From contig CM051459.1 in the NCBI GenBank assembly GCA_028095005.1, positions 42,724,257 to 42,788,256 on the forward strand: a stretch of DNA of 64,000 bases, written 5' to 3'. How positions within the stretch are numbered: position 1 is the first letter of the stretch; every line of letters starts with the position of its first letter. Source of the stretch: Rhynchospora pubera. Taxonomy: Eukaryota; Streptophyta; Magnoliopsida; Poales; Cyperaceae. This document shows, in pieces, positions 12,825 through 25,214 of this stretch. A program made the position numbers and the translations under genes. A model generated the notes under the pieces. That model had not been told where the DNA came from, searched no databases, and saw only the letters and a list, made by a program, of their open reading frames with translations.

Positions 12825-13365
12825 TGAACATATATGGAAATAAATTGAACATATACAAATATAATATGAACCAAGAATCACAATGTACATATAAAAAAAT
12901 GAATACAAATAATAAAGCACAGATATGGCAACTAATTGAACAGAAATAACAAATAAATTGAACAGATATATCAAATAAACAAAGCAAATGTAACAAACAC
13001 GTTGACACATATAAAAAGATAAAAAGTGAAAATAAATTGAACAGATATAACAAATAAATTGAACAGATATATCAAATAAATAAAGCAAATGCAACAAACA
13101 CGTTGACACCTACAAAAAGATAAAAAAAAAGTGTAAATAAATTGAACAGATATAACACATAAATTGAACAGATATGACAAATAAATTGAACATATGTAAA
13201 ACAGATATAAAAAAATGAACATACATAATAAATAAACTGAACAGATATAACAACTAATTGAATATAAATAACAAATAAACTGAACATATGTAACAAACAA
13301 TGTGGACTCACAAAAAGTAAACTGAACAGATATAACAACAAATTGAACAGATACAATATTTGATT
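12825..13365. repeat. Satellite-like array (AATTGAACAGATATAACAAA unit)
   Basis: A short unit close to AATTGAACAGATATAACAAA recurs imperfectly many times. A larger unit of about 101 bp is visible: the GTTGACAC box at 13001 recurs at 13102 with the flanking sequence repeated. The overlapping minus-strand frames rich in Leu, Phe and Cys are translations of this array, not genes. Confidence 0.85.
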
Positions 13366-13366
13366 T

Positions 13367-13885
13367 AACTAGGAGTGACGCTGGATGACGCTGAATGACT
13401 TACATATGAGACGCGAATGACTAGCAAATTGAACAAATTGAACAAAAATATTTGCTAGTCAAATATTGTATCTATTCAATTTGCTAGTTAAATCATCCAG
13501 CGTGGATGACGCTGGATGCAACAAATATGTCTCATATTCGCTGGATGACGCTGGATCACTCTAGAGTGGAAATTGATTACTGCCATCTGTAGGTTTGTCA
13601 TCCCTGCCATCGCTAAATATAAAGTGAACATATACAACAAACAAAGTGAACATATAGACAATCTAAAAGAACACATACATACAAATAAATTCAATGAAAA
13701 TAAGTTGAATATGCATGTAAACTTCTGAACAAGTGATGACAACACTTATTTGTTTGTAAGTGTTCACTTAGATCGTCTATATGTTCATCTTATTTGATGT
13801 ATATGTTCACTTTGTATTTCGCGATGGCTGGAATGGTATATTTGCCGATGGCACTTATAATTTCTGCTCTAGAGTGGATGACGTG
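13367..13885. repeat. Palindrome with GGATGACGCTGGATG repeats
   Basis: Arms at about 13548-13670 and 13770-13885 are inverted repeats, each with the self-complementary CTCTAGAG and an AAAGTGAACATATAC-type word that also occurs in the neighbouring satellite. Direct and inverted copies of GATGACGCTGGATG lie at 13375-13560. Together with the satellite this looks like a plant Foldback-type element with satellite-like innards. Its outer ends are not certain. Confidence 0.7.
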
Positions 13886-13995
13886 ACTATCGATAGGCCC
13901 AATACTGTTGTCACAGATTTCCTCATACATTGGGTTCTACAAATCCAGCCCAAGTTTGTAAATCGATTCGCGTCTCACAACCAATTCAAATGCAA

Positions 13996-14001
13996 CACGT
14001 G
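13996..14001 (+). promoter_or_regulatory. G-box CACGTG upstream of the RING gene
   Basis: A palindromic CACGTG in the context AACACGTGTC, about 285 bp upstream of the TATA box. G-boxes bind plant bZIP and bHLH factors; use at this gene is inferred. Confidence 0.5.
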
Positions 14002-14280
14002 TCGTCCTACTATTTGCTGGAAATACGTAGGAGAAAGAAAACATCACTTTGCCCAAAAACGGCGTTGAGAATCCGCAAGTCATCAATACATAAATAGACA
14101 AAGAATAATCCGGACCACGCGAAACTGTCGCGAAACTTCTATCGAGTTTCCTTTCCTTCCATCCTTCTCTCCATTTTAGTTGCGGCCGAGACGCGCCAGA
14201 GAGTTAAATCAAATATTGTTTAAATTACTGGAATCATCCAGTTAAAAGAAACGGAGAGGAAAGCAAATTTTCCGTTTTTA

Positions 14281-14288
14281 TATATAAA
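14281..14288 (+). promoter_or_regulatory. TATA box of the RING gene
   Basis: TATATAAA, about 110 bp before the 5'UTR intron donor, in a position that would place the transcription start near 14312. Confidence 0.6.
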
Positions 14289-14398
14289 TCTATTTGAAAA
14301 TAGAAAGTTCAGGATTTCTAATTAAAAGAAAAATAAAAAGAGGGAAGACTTGGCGAAGGTCTCTCATTTGGGGTTTTTTCTCTTTGCGACATTTTGAG

Positions 14399-14754
14399 GT
14401 AACGAATTTCCCTTTCTTCATAAGTTCATTCGCTCGATCGTTTCAATTTTCTAATTTGATGTCACGTTCGATCGATTCTGATCTTCCAATTATGTCGATT
14501 TGACTTGCTTCCTCTTGGAGATTTCTGTAATTTGCCTCCTGGTCGATGCCAATTTATGTTAATTTTTGTGAGATATCATGTTTTTTGCTCAACTATTTTG
14601 GGTTTTTTTGTTTACCTAAGAGAACTCATTTTAGGTTGTGGATCTAAATGTTATCACCAATTCCAGTTGAATTGATCGAATTTTTGCATAATTTCGGAGT
14701 GAAATATTTGATCCATCTGAAATACTCGAACTTACAAGTATTTCTTCTTTGCAG
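14399..14754 (+). other. 5'UTR intron of the RING gene, 356 bp
   Basis: The donor GAG|GTAACG and acceptor TTCTTTGCAG|TTTAA fit plant consensus. The intron is T-rich compared with the flanking exons, and the acceptor lies 32 bases before the ATG. Such leader introns often raise expression in plants. Confidence 0.75.
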
Positions 14755-14786
14755 TTTAATATTCTAGCTAAAAACAAAATAAAGGA

Positions 14787-15443
14787 ATGTCCAGCAGCTT
14801 TAGCGGATCCACAAGCACCAACCCGAACCCGGCTTGCTCTTCAAGCAATGACTCAACAGATGGATTCTCTTGCAACATATGTTTTGAACTCGCACAAGAT
14901 CCGGTAGTGACCCTTTGCGGCCACCTTTACTGCTGGCCATGCCTTTACAAGTGGTTGCGGGTTCATGCCCGGTCCCCTGAATGCCCGGTTTGCAAGGCCT
15001 TGGTGGAGGAAGAGAAGCTTGTGCCTCTATATGGGCGTGGCAAGAACCCCACTGACCCGCGATCCAAAACCGTACCGGGAGTTGAGATCCCACATAGGCC
15101 TACTGGGCAGAGACCGCCAACTGCACCCCAACCTGACGCGAATGCAAATGCAAACCCGAACATGAACCCATTCCACAATGTGAATTTTGGAGGGGGTTAC
15201 AGTTTTGGGTTCGGAACATTCGGGTTGTTTCCCATGTTAAGTTTCCAGATTAATGGGTTTCCAGGTGCCGGTTATGGATTTGGTGGTGGGTATAATCAAT
15301 TTGGGTATGGGAATCCACATGCTGTTCATGGAGCGCATGCGTACAGGCATAATACGCCACGGGATCAGCAACAAGACAGAACTCTCAAAATGTTGCTTAT
15401 AATTGTTGGGGTTTTGGTTGTGGCTAGCCTTATTTCATTCTAG
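14787..15443 (+). CDS. RMA-type RING-HC membrane-anchored E3 ubiquitin ligase
   Basis: This is a 218-residue single-exon coding region. The RING-HC domain uses Cys29, Cys32, Cys44, His46, Cys49, Cys52, Cys66 and Cys69 (C3HC4 spacing), within the CPVCK and YGRGK contexts typical of the RNF5/RNF185/RMA family. A Pro/Asn-rich linker and a Gly/Phe/Tyr-rich stretch (about 125-185) follow. A single hydrophobic segment at about 200-218 sits at the extreme C-terminus, as in tail-anchored RMA proteins. RMA ligases sit in the ER membrane and take part in ER-associated degradation, for example aquaporin turnover in Arabidopsis. Length matches the family. The start is the first ATG after the leader intron. 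Its promoter lies next to a satellite/palindrome, and its 3' flank is the source or a copy of the duplicated block found again at 17.5 and 19.9 kb. Family call is firm; which RMA paralogue is not resolved. Confidence 0.95.
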   Translation: MSSSFSGSTSTNPNPACSSSNDSTDGFSCNICFELAQDPVVTLCGHLYCWPCLYKWLRVHARSPECPVCKALVEEEKLVPLYGRGKNPTDPRSKTVPGVEIPHRPTGQRPPTAPQPDANANANPNMNPFHNVNFGGGYSFGFGTFGLFPMLSFQINGFPGAGYGFGGGYNQFGYGNPHAVHGAHAYRHNTPRDQQQDRTLKMLLIIVGVLVVASLISF

Positions 15444-15516
15444 CCTCTCTGTGCTTTTATTTTCTTTTGGATTCATTGAGATGGCATTAATTTTCTATGT
15501 GGATACGTTTATGAAT

Positions 15517-16210
<694 letters not shown>

Positions 16211-16479
16211 GGTTTCTAAATCCGTCGGCCACACTTAGGTTGCTAAATCCGATAGAGTTGAGAGTTCTCTCCAGCCAGATGGCGGCCAACACCGACGAGC
16301 TAGACACTAGATATCTCAATTCACCAGTTTGAACGCGAAAAGTTGAGGAGGAATAGTTGAAAGTTTTGGAAATCTAGATCCATGAGGGTTCAGCTTAGGT
16401 GAGGCAACGGGAGAGAATTAGTTTGTAGTTTGAATTTAGGATTTTAATGGGAGCTAAGAGAGAGAGTGTAATTATTTAG

Positions 16480-16674
16480 GTAATGTATCCTCTGCAAGTC
16501 TGCAGGAACTACAGAGAGGAGTTCGACATCACAACCGTCCGATCAATAATGGATGCCCCTTGATTAATACCGGATCCGTACGGTCCATAAATCTTAACCG
16601 TCGAAATTAGACCGGATGATCTTGATGAAGAACTACAGAGAGTCTCTCACCGAACTCCAAAGGATACGGATCTG
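16480..16674. mobile_element. Mutator-like MITE, about 195 bp
   Basis: The inverted termini (GTATCCTCTGCAAG at the left; CCAAAGGATAC at the right) lie just inside a 9-bp direct repeat ATTATTTAG (16471-16479 and 16675-16683). The interior contains AACCGTCCGATC and TCTTAACCGTCGA words like those in the elements at 34256 and 44807. No coding capacity. Confidence 0.75.
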
Positions 16675-16791
16675 ATTATTTAGATGGTATCCACATGTAG
16701 CATTTTTTTACGAGGATGGTTCGATAGAAACGGATGGTGAGATTTACTAAACCTACGGATGGAGAGAGAAAAAGTGTGTGATTATTGGTAT

Positions 16792-17012
16792 GGGTGTGTT
16801 TGGATGAGCCGAGAATAGGAAATAGGAATAAAAAATTTTGGTTTGCGTGCTTATCCTTATTTCTTATTCTTATACCATAGTTTTGTTAGTATAAGAATAA
16901 GGGTCCTTATTCCTTATTCTTGTGTTGTTTGGGTTGCACAAAAATAAAAATAAACACGCAAACCGAAATTCCTTATTCCTATTCTCTATTCTCGGCTCAT
17001 CCAAACACACCC
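16792..17012. mobile_element. Tourist-like foldback MITE, 221 bp
   Basis: Near-perfect palindrome with ends GGGTGTGTTTGGATGAGCCG and its complement. It has the same length (221 bp) and the same ends as the element at 32660-32880. Flanks are TAT and ATA, so the TSD is not clean. Confidence 0.85.
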
Positions 17013-17014
17013 AT

Positions 17015-17560
17015 AGTAGTTAAAATTTGACCCGACCGAAAGAAAACACCGATACATATAATTGTGGCGGGTTGAGGTTAGATTACATAAATAAATGAAA
17101 TTAATTATAGATTATGTATTAACAGTTGAGCACAGCTTTTGAGAAGCAGGTTGTTTGAGATGTTCTTCGTGATAATATTGTTATAATGACAAGTGCACAT
17201 GTGGCTCACATTAATATATATTGATGATAAATAATACCATAGAAAGGAGGATTAGTTTCTACAACTGACAGTAGTGGGTGTTATTCTATAAGGAAATGGT
17301 TGGAGGAAATGGAAACATTAGCTCGGTTATTAAGAGAGTAGTCTACATATAAAAGATACAGATTCGATTTTACTTAGAAAGTTTCAACCATGAATAAGAA
17401 AAAAATAAAGGAGGCACAAATCCTTCCCTAACATTGAAAAAAAATTATTTACTCTTCCGGCACAGTTTTTGATAATTTTACTCTTTCTAAGCTACGCATG
17501 TTTGAAATTGGTCAAGTAATTTCACTAGGGCACGAGTACTTACTAAAGAAAATGCACTTT
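17015..17560. repeat. Duplicated block G, copy 1
   Basis: Landmarks such as ACATATAATTGTGGCGG, AATGACAAGTGCACATGTGG and GGAGGATTAGTTTCTA recur at 23130-23930 and 30290-31080. This copy is shorter and lacks block F. No gene is visible. Confidence 0.8.
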
Positions 17561-17564
17561 TGAA

Positions 17565-19749
17565 TCTAAATATGCTTAGCTCCAAAGTGCCAAGATATCG
17601 AATTCTACAGAAATGCTATTAAATTTGTCTGAAACATCCTAGAAATTTGTTTAGAATCTGATTAACCACTGGCATGAATATGCACAATGCTACAATCTTC
17701 CTTTAAAACCTGTTTGTTTTTATGTCAAGGGATGAGAAATGCTACTTTAAACTTGCAGTTCCACTTAATCATGCTCTGTATTAAATTTTACAACAGGTGT
17801 TGTACCCCGTGTTCTGCTACAGGAGACTCTACTGGTACTATATGTTAATCAATACCAGAACAGTACCACATCACATTGGAGTCGTTTCCCTTATGAAATG
17901 AAATATATTTCTACTAAGAATAATAGTTAGTCTTTGTATGTTTTAAATTGATAGGGATTAATAATACATCATCTTATAGGCGAAGTGTACAAAAATTTAT
18001 ACTTATCTTGTACCATCAGTAATTTTTTTTTTCTGATACATGTTGATGTTGTGACCACTTAGGTTTCTAAATCCTTTGGTCCCACTTAGGTTGCTAAATC
18101 AGTTTGGAGTGCTAGTTTTCTGTTACCTGCTGGTAAATAATGTACCTCATTAGTTAAAACTAATACTGGTAGGAACTGGCAAGTGTAAAGTCAACCACAT
18201 CAAGGTTGCTGTACAAATTAGTCAAAAAAATCTACAAGCATCTTATCTGCCTTTGGAAATTTGTCAGAAACTACCCCCAGGGAAATATGAGCTGGCTTTC
18301 GAAAGAAATTTTCTGTACTGACCCAATGGATATCTTTCTGTACCAGAAAATCTTTACTACACAAATGTAGAATTAATAAACATGTTAGTCAGTGTTGTCG
18401 AGGTACGAGAATCTGGTTTATACTTGTATCGTTCCAATAAGCTGGATAATAGAATGGAAACAGTTCGTCTCTCTTCTCTCTTTTTGCTCCAAGGAAGAGC
18501 TGGAAGCAACAAATTTTTTTAATGAGGCTATAGTCCTGTGCATAGGTCTAATTAGCAACAACACTGTATCTTGACTTTTGAATTTCAAACAGCTGATGTG
18601 AATCTCTTATATCAGTATACATGATCAGTGCAGTGCAGCATCATGGTTTGTTACTGATTTCATTTAGCAGAAAAACACCTTGTGTATTTCACACTAAAAT
18701 TGAAAAACAAAAGATTCAACCAACATATGAATCCCAAATAGGACAAAGTATTTTTGTAAGTGCAAATAATGATTTAATTTGCTGTTCCAGGTGTAACTAA
18801 AACTTGACATCACTGTATCAGCAGTAGTTCTGCTAAAGTTAAAACAAAAAGGCATCAGATTTCAAAGTATTAACCAAAACCTCTTTGATAAGTAATGACG
18901 CTAAAATAAATTCGAGTTCATTTGGATTATTTGCCTCGATATTCAGGTCTCAGATCTTGGTACAGATTTTGTCATTTTTCATACCAGTACTTTTGTTCTT
19001 AATTACCGTAGTTTTGCAGACTTGCTTCTCTAATTACCCAAATTAATAAAACACTCTGGATAACTGTGTCAAATGGAAGAGTATGCATGCAATCGGGGCG
19101 CACTTAGGCTTTAAATTGAGTCTGAAGTCTTAATATCTTGTTGCCATATTACTGAACCTAGGGCAACAATTGCGGCTTTTTTTTTTTTTTTTTTTTTTTT
19201 TTTTTGTAAGGCCAGTTGGTAAGACCAACGGCAAAATAATTAATTAATTAAAAAAAAAGTGTTACGAATACAAGAAAGGAAAGTATCACAATAATTAGAC
19301 AGTAGAAATCCCGCCAAGAAACTACAATTGGAGCTTTGTTGCCTGGTACAAGTTTTGGTAAGAAGTTAAAATTTGACCCAACCAAAAAATAATAATAATA
19401 ATAATAAATGCCGGTCCAGTCACAAATCTGAACATTCAATTTTATGTCAAAAAGTTTGCCATCCGAAATCAATCCAACCTAAAACCGAGCCCTGACAAAC
19501 CTCACCCTGATCTGACATAAATTGGACTTTGATAGAACTGAAATTCCCAACTCCTTGAAACCCTCAATTCTATGGTCCCAGAACCCAATATTTGTGCCTT
19601 TGGTTTCTCCTGTGGGGCACTCCTAGTTAAACAAACCAGTATTTGTTAAATTCATTTTTCTATATATTGGCATTCTGTTTTGTGTACACAAGGCGTTGGT
19701 TGAAAAGTCAAAAGTTATAATTTTGTTAGTATCTTTATCTTTTCCTAAC
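17565..19749. repeat. Duplicated blocks A'-B-C-D-E, copy 1'
   Basis: Order in this copy: A' (17565-18105), B (18165-18320), C (18430-18680), D (18665-19165), a poly-T tract (19177-19205) and E (19320-19749). B, C and part of D recur at 20700-22070; C, D and E recur at 28776-29942. The short plus frame at 18392-18574 is not conserved as a frame in the other copies. Confidence 0.85.
19177..19205. repeat. Poly-T tract (29 T)
   Basis: An uninterrupted T run followed by GTAAGGCCAGTTGGTAAGAC. The block D/E copy at 29480 has a shorter T run before the same words, so the tract predates the duplication and its length has changed. It may be the poly-A tail of an old reverse insertion. Confidence 0.8.
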
Positions 19750-19854
19750 ATGTATAGCTGTCAAACGTGGGAAACGGCAGCTATACATGTTAGGAAAAAC
19801 CAGGTGGAGCCCAACAATTGATCGCCGAAAAAACGGCAGCTATACATGTTAGGA
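19740..19854. repeat. Filler-like hairpin at a duplication junction
   Basis: A 21-bp perfect stem (19740-19760 with 19778-19798; core CCTAACATGTATAGCTG) encloses a 17-base loop, and the right arm word CAGCTATACATGTTAGGA occurs a third time at 19837-19854. Block E ends inside the left arm, and block A copy 2 starts 33 bp after the third copy. This is the pattern of templated filler DNA at a repaired break. Confidence 0.85.
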
Positions 19855-21327
19855 TAACGAAAGGTAGATCTTTTCATGTATTTTTTGGTACTGTGTTTGT
19901 GAGAATTGAGATATAACAGTGCTGTGTGATAGGGATCATGATAGTTTTAATACTTTTGATATAACTGATCAGTATTTTTCTATTGGTGTTGATAATTGCT
20001 GTAGGATTGGTTTTCAATGTATTAAGTATGCATTTTAAATATGCTTAGCTCCAAATGTGCCAAGATAACCAATTCTACTTGGAAATGTTATTAAATTTGT
20101 CTGAAGCATGCTAGAAATTTGTTTAGAATCTGATTAGCCACTGGCACTGGCATGAATTTGCAGAATGCTAGTCTTCCTTTAAAACCTGTTTGTTTTATGT
20201 AGCTCTGAAGGAAGGAATGCTATATTTTAGCTTGCAGTTCCACTTGATCATGTTCTGTACTATATTTCACGACAGATGCTATATCTAGTGTTCTGCACCA
20301 GGAAGCTATGTCGGTGCTGTATATTAATCAATACCAAAACAGTACCACGCCACATTGGTGCAGTTTCCCTTGTGAAATGAAAAATGTTTCTACTAGGAAT
20401 CAATGGTTAATCTTTTGTATGTTTTAAATTGTTTTAACGATTAATATTACATTATTTTTTAGGCTAAGCGTACAAAAATTATACCTATCTTGTACCATCA
20501 GAATAATAATAATAATAATTATTATTATAATTATAATAATAATAATAATTATTATTATTATTATTATCTGTTACATGTTGATGTTGTGATCACTTAGGTG
20601 TCTAAATCCTTCGGCTACACTTAGGTTGCTAAAACAGTTTGGGATGCTAGTTTAATTTCTCTGGTACCGGGTGGTACATTATATTCCTCATTAATTAAAT
20701 TAAAGCGGGCGGGAACTGGCAAGTATATAGTCAACCACATCAAGGTTACTGTACAAATTAGTCAAGAAAATCTGCAAGCATCTTATCCATCTTTGAAAAT
20801 TTGCCAGAAACCACCCCCAGAGACATACAAGCTGGCTTTCGAATGAAATTTCCTGTACTGACACAATGAATATACAGTGAGCCACATTTCTATCTGAATT
20901 ACTGAACTTCAATTTCTCAAAAAGGAAAGATTATGAAATACAAACAACGAAATCAGAATTGCAGACTGGTGTACTTAAAACCAATCTGCCAATGATTACT
21001 AAATGGATCAACGAGTTGAGACAAACATGGTCTACCAGAAAACATGAAGTACAAAAAATCAGAATTAATAAACTTGTTGAATTAGTCTTATTGAGGTTAG
21101 GAAATCTGGTTCATAATGGGGGAGTTGGAGAACCAGTGCGTAATAAGCATCAAAGTTTCAATTCTCTTTAAAAAAATACTTGTAAATGTATCGCTTCAGT
21201 AAGTTGGATAACAGAATGGAAACAGTTTTTTCTCTCTTCCCTAGTTTTACTCCAAGAAAGGCTGGAAGAAAGAATTTCTGAATGAGGCTATAGTCCTGTG
21301 CATAACTCTAATTGGCAACAACACTGT

Positions 21328-21513
21328 GGCCCTGATCAAAATGATTTTTACATGAAATTTCACTTCATTTGAATTGATTTTATAGGATTCCATTGGATCT
21401 AATTACATCGAAATTCCAACCAAATGACACCGAATCTCTTGATTATGATCAAGAATTTTCTATTGAAATGAAATGAAATCCCATGTTACAAACATGAAAT
21501 TTTGATCAGGGCC
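21328..21513. mobile_element. Foldback MITE GGCCCTGATCAAAAT, 186 bp
   Basis: The left end GGCCCTGATCAAAAT and right end ATTTTGATCAGGGCC are perfect inverted repeats. The copies at 18565 and 28895 read straight through the insertion point (CACTGTATCTTGAC), which proves an insertion. A diverged second copy lies at 62131-62324. The TSD is short and not clean. Confidence 0.9.
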
Positions 21514-21601
21514 TATTTCTTGATTTTTGGATTTCAAGCAGCTGATGCGAATCGTTTATATCACTACATGATTCAATGCAGCTCAGCATCATGATTTTGT
21601 T

Positions 21602-21897
21602 TTTTTTTTTTTTTTCGAAAGTTTGACAGCGGCTGTCAAACGTACAAGGGAAAACAAACAAAAAGAGCAGAAATCAAATCAACAAAACTTGTAGTAATTC
21701 GCTGACTCCTCCTTAACCCAACTTGCTAGTAGTTCTATAGGTTTGCTTGAACTTCTAAAAATCCTGTTATTGCGCTCCATCCAAACAGCCCAGAAGGTTG
21801 TGCAGGCAACCGTGCTTAGAAGCCTGTCAGCGGCAATGTGCCCCAGCAGCTCTGTCATTGAGGAAAGTGTGGAATGGTTTCCTGACAGGTTAGGGAG
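21602..21897 (-). mobile_element. 5'-truncated LINE insertion
   Basis: A 296-bp insert is flanked by a perfect 19-bp direct repeat TCAGCATCATGATTTTGTT (21583-21601 and 21898-21916). Its left edge is a T run, so the poly-A tail and hence the element run on the minus strand. Read on that strand it encodes a WMERNNRIF motif, the C-terminal landmark of plant L1-type reverse-transcriptase polyproteins, shortly before a stop, then a 3'UTR with a TTTGACAGC/GCTGTCAAA hairpin. The matching site at about 28970 is empty. It is truncated at its 5' end and inactive. Confidence 0.92.
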
Positions 21898-22359
21898 TCA
21901 GCATCATGATTTTGTTACTGATTTCATGTAGCAGAAATGCACGTTGCATATTTCACACTAAAATACGAAAACAAAAAACTAAACCAACATATGAATCCTA
22001 AATAGGAGAAAGTACATGTATGAGTGCAAATAATGATTTAATTTGTTGTTCCATGTGTGACTTAACATCAAACAATTAAATTGTACTTGAAAATTGATAT
22101 AAATCTTTGTTAATAATTGATATAAAGAAGTTTTTCATGTAGGGGGAAGAGAGAGGAGAGAGAGGGAGAGTTTTGTATGATCGTTCATGTTTTACTTGTG
22201 TATTGTCTTAAATATTTCTTGGAGTATGTGAATGCAAATATGATTTGGATGTGGAAAGAGAGAGTAAAAAGTCGCATATAAATTTATCTTCTAATAGTAT
22301 TAATTTTCTTTTATATATTCCAAAATTTATAAGAGATTGGAGAAAAACAACTTAACAAA

Positions 22360-22973
22360 ACGTCATGTTTGGGGAATGACCAGCAGACTGAAAAAAGCGG
22401 ATTTTTTGTGACAATTCTTTTATTTGATAAATAGTGTTTAGGTTTTGTATTAATAATTTGTATTTTCTTCATAATTTGAGTGTCACCGCCTCCTCCTCAT
22501 TAATTCACAAAACCTAATTATATTTTGCAATTAATTCGCAAAAGATATGCATCCTGCTAATGTTGTGCATCATTATTTATGGTAACGAGATCTCACTGTA
22601 GATATAAATGCATGTGAATCTTCATGCAAAAGCGTCGACTTACATCTTTGTTGCCTTGGATTTTATACGTCATGTTTGGGGAATGACCAGCAGACTGAAA
22701 AAAGCGGATTTTTTGTGACAATTCTTTTATTTGATAAGTAGTGTTTAGGTTTTGTATTAATAATTTGTATTTTCTTCATAATTTGAGTGTCACCGCCTCC
22801 TCCTCATTAATTCACAAAACCTAATTATATTTTGCAATTAATTCGCAAAAGATATGCATCCTGCTAATGTTGTGCATCATTATTTATGGTAACGAGATCT
22901 CACTGTAGATATAAATGCATGTGAATCTTCATGCAAAAGCGTCGACTTACATCTTTGTTGCCTTGGATTTTAT
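22360..22973. repeat. Tandem duplication, 307-bp unit x2
   Basis: 22360-22666 and 22667-22973 are almost identical (one visible difference, AAATAG against AAGTAG), beginning ACGTCATGTTTGGGGAATGA. A recent local duplication in block copy 2. No gene. Confidence 0.95.
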
Positions 22974-24885
22974 ACTTCTTTAATGAAAATGAATTCATTT
23001 TGAAGAATTCATATTTTTTTTTTTGAATGTTAAGAATCCATAAGTTGGATATGTATCATGTATTTCTTATAATAAGTTTGTAAAGTTTCTAGACTTAGCT
23101 AGTCCCTGTGACCTGTGGCAAACATCATATCGGCCATGAGTTGGAGAGACCACCGGTTGATGCATATAATTGTGGTTGATTGAGATTAGAAAACATAAAT
23201 AATGGAAATTAATTATAAATTTTGTATAAGTACATCTTTTGAGGACTTGGTTGGTTGATATATTCTTCATGATAATGTTATTATAATGACAAGTGAACAT
23301 GAGGTTTATATTAATATAAAATGATTGACAAACAATTCAATAAAATGGAGGATTAGTTTCTATAATTGACAGTAGTGGAAGTTATTCTAGACTGAATTGT
23401 TGAAATGTTGGAAGTACATAAAAAATATAATTGAAGATAAGTATTTTTATTATAATGTTATTCTAGACAGTAGTGGAAGTTATTCTTCATGATAATGTTA
23501 TTATAATGACAAGTGAACATGAGGTTTATATTAATATAAAATGATTGACAAACAATTCAATAAAATGGAGGATTAGTTTCTATAATTGACAGTAGTGGAA
23601 GTTATTCTAGACTGAAATGTTGAAATGTTGGAAGTACATAAAAAAATATAATTGAAGATAAGTATTTTTATTGTTGAGAGCAACACCAGCTCGGTTATTA
23701 AGATAGTAATAATAATCTACATGTAAGAGATACAGAATTGACATCACCTAGACGGTTTTGACCACGTATAAAACGGTGACAAGAATTCTTCTACTGGTTT
23801 AAAAATATATATTTCCTCTCTTATCTATCACAGTTTTTGATAAATTAACTCTTTTCTAAGCTAAGCATGTTTGAGATTAGTCAAGTAATTACAAATAATT
23901 ATTAAAAAAAAAGGGTACTTTGACACTTCTTTACCTTTGATAACTAAAACTAAAGTTTTTATAAAATGGAAATTTAATGTTTTCATGTTTAGTTAAACTA
24001 AAGTTTCTATAAAATGCATATGTTAATATTTTCATGTTTAGTTATTTTGATGCACTTGAAATTTCAAAGTGATAATTACACAGATCGGGCAGACTCTGAA
24101 TGGACAAAAATTGCTATATACCATGTCATTTTCAGCATTTAATTTGCAAGCAATCGGCCACGTGCTTGTGGTTGTGGATTTTTAAAGAGGGAAATTGATA
24201 TAGATAGTATAAGTATTTTCTTTGTTGAGTATAGAAAAGGACATATTATGCTCCCCTTCTCATGGGTCCCCTTCATTACACCCTTTATTAATCATTTTTT
24301 ACTCTGTAATAGTTGTACTTCAGGTCATCGGGTAATCAGGTTGCAAACGAATAATCACAAGGAATGTTCGATTTTATGAAGTTTTTAGTACCGGAATAAA
24401 ATCTATATCTCGATATTCCCCTCGAAATATGATATAACTATAATTGACAAAACCTCACAAAAAGTCCATAAACCATCACGTACTTTAAATCAGTCCTCGA
24501 TATTTTTATTTAAAACTTTTCTCATTTACGAAAATGTTGCGTCCTACTTCTAATTGCAATTTCAAGAAAAGATCAAATTCTGGTATGCTGGAAAATCAGT
24601 AACGGCAGAATATTTTTCAGTAGACACTAAATTAGTTCATTTTCTAAGTTTAAATTTGTAATTTTTTATTCCATGTATTGATTGGAAAACAAATTAGATA
24701 GAAAGGCAAATTAATGATACTAGGTACAATCCATAAGCAGACTACTATGAGAGACACGGTCAAGATGACTCAATTGTAAAGAGTGGATAATTACAACAAA
24801 AATTTTGGGCCAACAAGCTATGTAAATTAAGTAATAGAGTGCTACTCTCTTCCTATACTGCAAGCTTATATTGGGAAAAAAAAAA
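22974..24885. repeat. Duplicated blocks F-G-H, copy 2
   Basis: Homologous to 30130-32330 in the same order, sharing GAAGAATTCAT, GTTTCTAGACTTA, ACCACCGGTT, CAATCGGCCACGTGCTTG and GCTGGAAAATCAGT landmarks. It lacks the two Tourist-like insertions found in the other copy. Within it, 23261-23453 and 23481-23674 are a further tandem duplication of 220-bp period. Confidence 0.88.
23261..23674. repeat. Tandem duplication, 220-bp period
   Basis: TATTCTTCATGATAATGTTA at 23261 recurs at 23481 and the next 190 bases match closely. This duplication is absent from the homologous segment near 30440. Confidence 0.92.
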
Positions 24886-25214
24886 AAGGGAAAGAAAAGG
24901 AAAAAAAAAGAAAAAGATAAATATTAAATAATGTATGTAGCAGTGAGCGCACCAAAGTTTTATAAAAGCACTCAAAATGAAAAGGACTGAAAGGGCTATT
25001 GTCTTGACATTTTTCTAAATTTTTTACTTAATTGAAAGTGTTACATCAACACCAAAAGCAACATTAAAGAAAATATCTATCCACAGTTTTGCTAAAAACT
25101 GGGACAACACAACCCTTACCAATACCAATAATCATCCTACAAGGGAGTTGCATAAACAAAACCAAAAAACCAAGCATCCACACAAAATACAACCAATCAT
25201 GGGAACAAACAACC

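Larger units (their letters stand above)
19887..22070. repeat. Duplicated blocks A-B-C-D, copy 2
   Basis: A (19887-20645), B (20700-20870), C (21205-21950, with two insertions) and the start of D (21935-22070) follow the order of copy 1'. The insertions at 21328-21513 and 21602-21897 are absent from the matching places at about 18565 and 28895-28975. Confidence 0.85.

Noticed and set aside
12538..13356. Five overlapping frames of 94-171 residues rich in Leu, Phe, Cys and Tyr
   Set aside because: They are translations of the satellite repeat; all run through its units and none shows a domain.
19177..19330. Poly-T tract as a second LINE insertion
   Set aside because: No flanking direct repeat was found, and the homologous site at 29480 also has a T run, so it is not a copy-specific insertion.
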